Shown here one piece after another: positions 57,007-64,000 of a stretch of 64,000 nt of DNA. The first letter of the stretch is position 1. Each line of letters starts with the position of its first letter. Below the pieces are notes generated by a model that saw nothing but the letters and a program-made list of their open reading frames with translations, was not told where the DNA came from and ran no database searches. The stretch comes from Pseudisothecium myosuroides (lineage: Eukaryota > Streptophyta > Bryopsida > Hypnales > Lembophyllaceae). The stretch spans positions 27,755,288 through 27,819,287 of the forward strand of contig OX637288.1 in assembly GCA_951799445.1 (NCBI GenBank). The letters are read 5' to 3'. The position numbers and the translations under genes were made by a program.

Positions 57007-59859
57007 TTCCTCGTCGATATACGGTAGCCTTTCTTCTTCGTTACTTGAGACTCAGCTCCTGCGGGATTCCGATCACAATAGGGACCCGTCCATCGTCACC
57101 AGGCGAAGTTCTCTGAAGCTCTATCGAGCAGCGGCTATTCCCCAGCGGTCATTTGGGGAGCAGCATAGGTCCAACCCGGATCTGGGAGGAAGAGCAGGGC
57201 CGGAACTCAATTCTCTGAAGCAGCCTAAGCATGCACCAACGTCATTGGAATCCACATTAGGGCAATCTTCGGTGTGGAACATTTTGTCTCCTCCTTCACA
57301 TGCACCGCCGATCTCATTCCTCTCGCAGGAGCTCCAAGACGATGCGTTACTGAGCGACAGTGACGATGAGGACGCCATCCGCAGATCCTCCTTCACTGTG
57401 GTGCTTACCATTTGCACTGCATTGCAGTTGCTGTACATCACGGATGCTGTTCGACTGTGGGTGGCTCGGTTGCGGCTTCGATACTTTGATTCACCGTTCA
57501 CGTATTCCAGTGTTGCTACGAAATTGGGAAGGATTGGGATCTTCTGGGACATTGAAAACTGCCCTATTCCAGGAGGTCTGGATGCGCAGATAGTGGTGAA
57601 GCAGATGCACAGGGTCGGAACTTCTTTTGGAACAATTCAATGCCTTCGTGCATATGGCAAGCTGGAGTATCTTACTCGGCAGGTTGGTCTCTGTTGCAAC
57701 CATCCGATCCAATTTGTGTGGCGCGTTAGGGTTACGAAGATCAATTATTTAAGAAAGCCATTTTGTTTGTTCTGGTGTCACGATTTGATGTCACAAGTCA
57801 TGAGGCCTAAGGAACCCTCAACAAGGAGGGATGCATTGTCTTAGTTTCATGATGTTTGGACTTATGGGCCATGAATTATTGAATCTCTAATTACTGTCTT
57901 TTTCTTGCACGAGGAAAATAGCAAAATAGTTGACCATCATGGATAGCCGTACGCATAAGTGACCACTGTAGTTGCGCTCAACAGCAACTACTTTATGGGT
58001 TAAGTTTGGTGAGAATGTCAGTCTGATAGCTGGTCGGTTGGTTACAGGCACCTAGTTTACTGGACATGGGGGTCGAGCTGTGTCCCGTGCCTGATGGAAA
58101 AGAATCTGCCGACAAGGCTATAATTATGGACGCCCTACTGTTTGGATACGACCATAAGCCATGTCCCGACACTCCGTCAGTTCAGAAAGATGCATCCACA
58201 GGGAACGGAATTGTGCTTGTTACAGGAGACAGAGGGTTCTGTGCTTTGCTGCGGGAGCTTAGTAACAGGCACATTACCACCGTGGTCATTGGGAATGGCC
58301 ATCAGAGAATCCCTCCGATTTTGGCTCAGGCAGCAGATTATAGCATTCAATGGGATGAAATGATGGAAACCCCGGACTTTCGAAGCAGTTGCTATGGCCT
58401 CCAGAACGGCAACTTCACGGAGAAAGTTAGTATCATGGAGGAAGATCATTTCGAGATTGGAGGCTGGAATGCATCAAGTTCATGTAATGTTCTTCTCAAA
58501 TACGAGTCCCGAGGTAAGCACCTAAATTTATCGCCATTCTCAAGCTCTACGTTAAGAAAACTTTAGGTAAACATTTAGTCTTTTATTTCTCCTCGTCTTA
58601 CACTTTATCGTGCATTTGTGCGCTTGGGCAAACTATAGCAGATGAGCAGATACCATCTAGCTGTGACAACTCCCATATCGTAGAAGGATGTGAAGATGTG
58701 GAGAACCTGGATTTAAGTCCTGACAAAGGACTTGAAGGCAGCCTCCCGTATGGAGAGGTATGAACTACCAATCAAGTGACGTAAAAGCTATCCCCTTGTC
58801 TGGTTTGCAATATTTTCCTCGTGTTCCTTACTGTCTGCTTCTGCAACTGCAAGCCCTCTCTGATCAAGTGTTATCTGGCCCATCCAGAGGAGGAAGGGCA
58901 GGAATACTAGTTTCACAGATGGAGAAGCCTTGAGCAACTTTGATAGCTTTTCTCGGAATGGGCACTCCAAAAACGGGTGTGATGAATGTAAAGAATTGGA
59001 GATGGGAGTATGTACAGAGGAAGCCGCTAGTTCCGAGAGTAGTCCAGTCGTTCCAAATTCCACTTCTTGTGGCAAGGCAGGAGATGTTCGGAGACAGCCA
59101 GTTGACGTCGACTACAGTAACTACATTGGGCCAAAGGTCGTCCCTCCTGTGGGAGGCAGGGTTAGGATTTTGCGACATCTGCGATGTGAGGTAGCCTATG
59201 TTGTTGACAAGTACTGCAAAGGGAAACCCAAGGCGGTCATGACATTTGAGCAGTTCGAATTGTTATACGAACTCGAAATGGGGCATCCGTTGGTTACCTC
59301 ACATTATGGGTTTGGGAATCTCAAGAGCATCCTGCAGTCGATGCCGGACTTGCTTTCCTTGCGCAATGTTTCCTTCGATGCTGCTGATTGGAGAATTTTT
59401 CCTTACGTCAAGGTAAACTTTCCTTGAAAATGAAACTCCGCCCTAATCTCTGAACTGTTCCACTCTTGTGGATGGGAAATGTTTAAGGAACCTTGTCGGT
59501 TGATGAACCCGTTGATGTTAGGAGCGATTGTTTGACTGTACCCATCTGTTTTGCAGAGTGGAGCTGATCGTAAATCCCGAGTTAACTTCAGCAGGCAAGA
59601 TTTGCGATGCATTTTGTACAAAATTCTTCACTCTTACTGGCCGCACGGTGTCCCCAAAGACCACATAAGCGCAGAGCATTGCAAGCTGACCGGTCGACCA
59701 TTGGTACTTGTAGCTTATGAATACTGGAGGCTGACTGACATGATTCAAAGCATGGCAGACATGCTGTATGTAGATGAGAAGAACAAGCAGATTTATCTAG
59801 TAGACACTGCTTCAGAACCAAAGGGTCTCCGTGAAAGGGAACTGAATAGGTGGAATTAG
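56957..59859 (+). CDS. NYN (PIN-like RNase) and LOTUS/OST-HTH domain protein, five exons, 711 codons
   Basis: Exons: 56957-57682, 58048-58513, 58642-58757, 58888-59412 and 59557-59859, with consistent phases and GT-AG introns. The NYN domain (about 193-330) shows IGIFWDIENCP with Asp198, ADKAIIMDA with Asp264 and Asp270, and VLVTGDRGF with Asp303, the acidic set expected of a PIN-like metal-dependent RNase. A LOTUS/OST-HTH-like domain follows at about 526-605 (VRILRHLRCEVAYVVDKYCK, FEQFELLYELEMG, GFGNLKSILQSMPDLLSL). A second winged-helix-like segment is at about 620-700 (FSRQDLRCILYKILHSYWP, DMIQSMADML). The overall plan recalls the MARF1/limkain-b1-like NYN-LOTUS group. A hydrophobic stretch (146-170, TVVLTICTALQLLY) might be a membrane anchor or part of the fold. 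Role in RNA turnover is inferred from the domains. Exon 3 has two possible acceptors (TAG and CAG three bases apart). The start at 56957 is the first in-frame ATG. Confidence 0.88.
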
Positions 59860-59915
59860 ATTGTGTAAATTTATGTCATTCTTCATTCAAAATCTGTCCA
59901 CAAGTAAGACATGTA

Positions 59916-60904
59916 CAGTACAGTGGGGTCTAATACATTTACAAATTGCCTATTGTGCCATTCAAAGAATTTTGCATAATATAGAATAGAATTGGCATTT
60001 TTCGTCTTGTATAATTAACATTCAATTTTGATGCAATCACAATCAATTATACCAAATTTAGTGCCATTCAAAGAATTTTGCATAATATAGGGTAGAATTG
60101 GCATTTTTTGTCTTGTATAATTAACATTCAATTCTTAAGCAATTACAATCAAGTATACTAAATTCAGAAAACAAAAATCCATTTTGGTGAACTCTTTCAT
60201 TTAATTTTCATGGTTTTACATGATAATTCATTGAAAAACATTGGTGATGAATTTTTTAATTTGATTGTGGAGATATGTAGGAAACATCCATATGCACATC
60301 TTTCTTTCAACAAGCATTTCTAGAAAAGTTTAACAATTTCCTCTATAGAGATTTCAATGTTGGGGTGATAAAATCCTAATTTTGGAAAATAGGTATCTTT
60401 TTATTGTAATTAGATTTTGGCAAGATAATTGCACCATCATGCTCAGAGGTACAAAATTGGTAGCAGTGTAAGGGTCAAATAGCAAAATGTAGTTAAAATA
60501 TAAAGATATCTATTTCACAAAGTTTGGTCATGCAACACCTCACATTGAATTCTTCCTAGAGGGACTTGTGAAACTTTTTTGGAGATGCTTGTTGAAGGAA
60601 AGATGTGCGTATGGATGTTTTCTACATATTTAGGCGCGCGCCCACGCGCACGCACACACACACATTCATCACCAATTGTTTTCAATAAAATATCATGTAA
60701 AACCATGAAAATTGACTTAAAAAATTCACCAAAAATAAAATTTTGTTTTTTTGAAACTGAAATTTGGTATGCTTGATTGGGATTGTGTAAGAATTGACTA
60801 TTAATTATGCAAGATGAAAAATTCCAACTCTTTTCTATGCTATGCAAAATAAAATTGAATGGCACAATAGGCAGTTTGTAAATGTATAAGACCCCATTGT
60901 ACTA
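59916..60904. mobile_element. TA-target foldback element (989 bp) just after the NYN gene
   Basis: TA at 59914-59915 and 60905-60906 flanks inverse ends: CAGTACAGTGGGGTCTAATA left, TAGTACAATGGGGTCTTATA in inverse on the right. Pairing continues through CATTTACAAA, TGCCTATTGTGCCATTCAA and, further in, AATTTTCATGGTTTTACATG and CAACAAGCAT. Most of the element is therefore a long hairpin, with the left arm lengthened by an internal duplication. A TA target suggests a Tc1/mariner-like source. A CA/CG-rich run (GCGCGCGCCCACGCGCACGC) at 60634-60653 interrupts the right arm. The ORFs inside are by-products. Confidence 0.75.
59955..60167 (+). repeat. 106-bp tandem duplication inside the foldback element
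   Basis: GTGCCATTCAAAGAATTTTG starts both units (59955 and 60061), each with GCATAATATAG, GAATTGGCATTTTT, GTCTTGTATAATTAACATTC. The right arm has one unit only, so the duplication came after the hairpin formed. Confidence 0.85.
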
Positions 60905-61240
60905 TACATTTCATTGTATTGACTTCAAGAAATGATAAAAAAGATTCAATATAATTTTTAAAAACCCTTCCTATGGATTATTATAATAGATGTTTTTTGG
61001 AGGGTCTTCTTCCCACTTTTGAAAGCATTCCAACGTTGTAAATATGTTAGCATTTTTTGAATATTATATTGTTGAAGTCCCAATCATGAGTTGAGACTAC
61101 CCTTCAATCATGAGTGTTGCATCTATGACATATCTAACAAAAATCTTTCAATCTCTCTTATATTAAGAAAATTGCACCTAATTGTGACATATTTTTAAGA
61201 ACTAATTCCTATAGATTCTTGCTTAAAATGTATAGCCTCT

Positions 61241-61372
61241 CACTAGTAGAAAATCTGCCCGGTTTTGTTGTTTTAGTCGCGTTGATGATCAACAGATTTT
61301 TGTTAATCAATAGAAATCTGTTGATCATCAACGCGACTAAAACAACAAAATCGGGTAGATTTTCTACTAGTG
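61241..61372. mobile_element. CACTA-type hairpin MITE (132 bp)
   Basis: Starts CACTAGTAGAAAATCTGCCC and ends in the inverse, two 59-bp arms (61241-61299 and 61314-61372) with about two mismatches and a 14-base loop. CACTAGTAGAAAA is a common CACTA-superfamily terminus in plants. A 3-bp target was not recognised (TCT left, CCG right). The minus and plus ORFs here share the peptide VENLPxFVVLVALMINRFLL because of the palindrome. Confidence 0.8.
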
Positions 61373-62366
61373 CCGATCTACTCTTGAGAATTTGGGGGTA
61401 AAATACTCCTTGCTTGGTCTTGTTTGTATTCTCCTTATGCAATTGATTCTTTTTTCATTTCACCTTCAAAAAAACTTTTATAATTTAATAATAGGAACCA
61501 TGCTCAAAACCTTATTTGGATGATTGCAGGTGCTATTGAAATAAAAGTTCCTAAAATAATTTAGGCTCTAATACCATTCTTTAATATAAGGACGTTTAGG
61601 ACTAAAGTGTCTAATGAATGACTTTCAAGGAAACTCTAGAAACAAAGAATGTACCTTTTCAATGTAGAATTTGATTACTTTTGGTTGACTACCTTGGTCA
61701 TAGAGCTGTGTCTTTCAAAGTTAAATGCATAGTACTTTGAAGATCATAATTCAACCCCAATTGCATATGAGAAGAATATCTTTCAAATTTTGACTTTCTA
61801 AGACATTAGAAGACATTTGAAACCATTAGAAGACTGCAAGTTCCGAACGCGTTCCCAACTTGGGAACTCTGCCACATGCCCAGTTTGACGTGATCGAGAG
61901 AGTGCCACATTAGATTTTTTGAATTTTTTTTCCTAACAACGTTATTGTTGGTTTAGAACAGGGGAACAAGTAAGGGGAACAAGCAAGGGGAACAACCCTG
62001 AAACGGCCCTCTAGAGGCCTCAAATGTCCCCTAATGCTAATGCTTCAAGACTAACCTATTAAAATTGTTCCTTTTCGCAATCTCAATCAATGCACCAAGT
62101 TTGACCTTCAAAAATATTGTTTTATATAATAATTGATTGAAAGATATTGGTGATGAATATGATTTTAAAATATGATTGTGAAAGTATATAAGAAACATTC
62201 ATGTACGTGCACATTACTCTTGTTGAAAAACACCACAACACCAAAGGCAAGCATATATCTATAAATAATTCAATGACATCTAGACTTATGACAATACAAT
62301 ATCGGATTTCATTTTAGCTTTGGAAATCCTTGTTTCACTAAAACACATCTCTTCAAGACAACTAGA
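61373..62366. other. AT-rich intergenic sequence with a foldback fragment
   Basis: No gene. 62,100-62,230 holds a diverged piece of the 59916-60904 element (TGATTGAAAGATATTGGTGATGAAT). No other signal seen. Confidence 0.45.
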
Positions 62367-62370
62367 TTAA

Positions 62371-63110
62371 CCCCTAAAGGAAAAAGCTGCATTTTTTGGC
62401 AACAAAGCGATTTTGGGCAGCTCACTACAAATGGAGTTTTTATTTTTTTTCTTTGAAAATTTTACACAACATGTGCCCAAGGAGTAGCTTTAAGGCCCAA
62501 AAATTTTCATAACATTTGACTTCATAGATAAAAAGTTATTGCATGATATGTGATTTTCTTTGAACTTTGGGCAGCCCGGGCAACTTTGAAAATTTCTTTA
62601 AAAATGACTTTTAAAAAAAATAAAAATTTGAAATTGGTTCTTTAGATTTATATAAGCTTGGGAAGCTTTGAATCATTCAATTTCGATCTTTGAGTCAAAA
62701 GTTATGAGGAGTTTAAATTTGCGGGTAGTTATAGTTTTCAAAGACTCCATGCCTACCCGCAAACTTAAACTCCTCATAACTTTTGACTCAAAGATCGAAA
62801 TTGAATGATTCAAAGCTTCCCAAGCTTATATAAGTCTAAAGAACCAATTTCAAATTTTTATTTTTTTTAAAAGTCATTTTTAAAGAAATTTTCAGAGCTG
62901 CCCGGGCTACCCAAAGTTCAAAGAAAATCACATATCATGCAATAACTTTTTATCTATGAAGTCAAATGTTATGAAAATTTTTGGGCCTTAAAGCTACTCC
63001 TCGGGCACATGTTGTGTAAAATTTTCAAAGAAAAAAAATAAAAACTCCACTCGTAGTGAGTTGCCCAAAATCACTATGTTGCCAAAAAACACAGCTTGGT
63101 CCTTTAGGGG
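62371..63110. mobile_element. TTAA-target hairpin element with two 358-bp arms
   Basis: TTAA at 62367-62370 and 63111-63114 flanks a 740-bp element. It starts CCCCTAAAGGAAAAAGCTG; its end in inverse reads CCCCTAAAGGACCAAGCTG. Left arm 62371-62728 and right arm 62753-63110 have exactly equal length, differ by scattered substitutions, and are joined by a 24-base loop. The ends belong to the same TTAA family as 5588-6519. The long perfect pairing suggests a recent hairpin. Transcribed, it would form dsRNA. Confidence 0.9.
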
Positions 63111-63216
63111 TTAAATGAAAGTGCATACTATTAGACCAACAACCTTACAACGTGAGCGGAGAGTGTTTAGACTTGAGCGTTCACTAAGACCTTTTTACTA
63201 AAAATAGACATGTTAG

Positions 63217-63788
63217 AGTCCTAAAGTTCCATTGTCCCTATTGGAGGACAATATAGACTTTGGATAGGTTCCTATGAGCTCAATTTTTGGTGATTTTTTT
63301 TGAGACTTTCTTATAAGATAGAAAAATATATTAGCTTCTTAGGAATATAATTTTTATTTCAATTGGTGCTTGGTAGCAAAAGTTATGCCACAATAACTTC
63401 AAAATGAGGGAGACTAGGTAACAAAAAAAATCTACAAAAAATTGAAATAAAAATTTTAATATTTTTTTCTTGTAGATTATATTTTTGTCTAAATGGAAAG
63501 CATTGATTTATTCCATTTGGATTAGTAATGTGAAAGCTATGAAGCTTCTTGTTTTGTGGGCAATCAGAGTATCTTTTTGAAAAAAACTTTTCTTTCATTT
63601 TGAATGTTGTTCAATTTGTATGGTCGAACATCAAGAAATTTTTACCATATGATATGAGACAAGTTTAGTACAAGTCTCTACTACTAGATTCTAAGAAAAT
63701 TGTTTTTTCTGATTTCTTAGATGACTGCAATAGAAGTAGTAGTTTTGAGTGGTATTTGACTTGAAAAATGGTCTTGGGACTTTAGAGG
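63217..63788 (+). mobile_element. TTAA-target MITE, long subfamily with internal deletion
   Basis: Right flank TTAA at 63789-63792, preceded by GACTTTAGAGG. Left flank is decayed (TTAG), followed by AGTCCTAAAGTTCCATTGTC. The body follows the long subfamily (CCATTGTCCCTA, GGATAGGTTCCTATGAGC, GTTATGCCACAATAA) but is only about 570 bp. Confidence 0.7.
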
Positions 63789-63792
63789 TTAA

Positions 63793-64000
63793 AAATAATT
63801 AAGTATTCTTCATTTTAATTAAAATAATATTAAACCAACTAAAGAAAATCTTGTCAACAAGAATTCTTATCAAATGCACCTCAAAAAAATTGGATTACAA
63901 TTCCAAACACTTTGAAAATCAATGAATAGAAAAAAATTGGAACTTGCTTTTGGGTATTATGGAGTTTCAAATTATTATGAATAGTAGCTATAATTTTGGC
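63793..64000. other. AT-rich sequence to the window end
   Basis: No feature recognised in the last 208 bases. Confidence 0.5.

Overview
The window looks like nuclear DNA of a land plant. Three genes with GT-AG introns can be assembled to full length: a plant-type hexokinase, a plant LysM-domain protein and a NYN-LOTUS protein. They sit in AT-rich DNA crowded with plant-type MITEs (PIF/Harbinger-like, CACTA, hAT-like, TA-target). The hexokinase has neither a transit peptide nor a membrane anchor, like the cytosolic 'type C' enzymes described in mosses, lycophytes and some monocots. A piggyBac-type element is also present, which is not typical of well-studied seed plants. A non-seed plant (bryophyte or lycophyte grade) is my guess; the sequence alone does not prove it.

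Layout. 1-18.4 kb holds no supported gene. It contains MITEs: a GAGCATC-ended family with 3-bp targets, a large family with TTAA targets and CCCCTAAAGG ends, and a short TTAA family. It also holds poly-A-tailed retroposon remnants and simple repeats. 18.45-34.78 kb appears to be one composite mobile region bounded by piggyBac-like ends. Inside it, a decayed piggyBac transposase lies on the minus strand (19.6-22.8 kb), followed by a strange 10.7-kb inverted structure (23.13-33.79 kb). That structure has diverged homologous arms, inward-facing TATA-like promoters, paired short acidic first exons and several tandem repeats; an hAT-like MITE sits near its centre. 34.8-41.2 kb is intergenic, with a CACTA foldback, tandem duplications and more MITEs.

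41.26-48.24 kb is hexokinase on the plus strand, nine exons and 483 codons. 50.49-52.16 kb is the LysM protein on the minus strand, three exons and 390 codons. 56.96-59.86 kb is the NYN-LOTUS protein on the plus strand, five exons and 711 codons, with an upstream overlapping uORF. 59.9-64 kb is repeat-rich again and has three hairpin elements, one with two 358-bp arms.

The three genes do not form a pathway: one is in sugar phosphorylation and sensing, one is an intracellular LysM protein of unknown role, and one is probably in RNA metabolism. The most unusual material is the TTAA/piggyBac system (decayed transposase plus many non-autonomous TTAA elements), the 10.7-kb inverted structure, and a MITE type whose ends copy a 5' splice site. 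Exon coordinates were worked out by eye from reading frame, splice dinucleotides and family conservation; no alignment or expression data were available.
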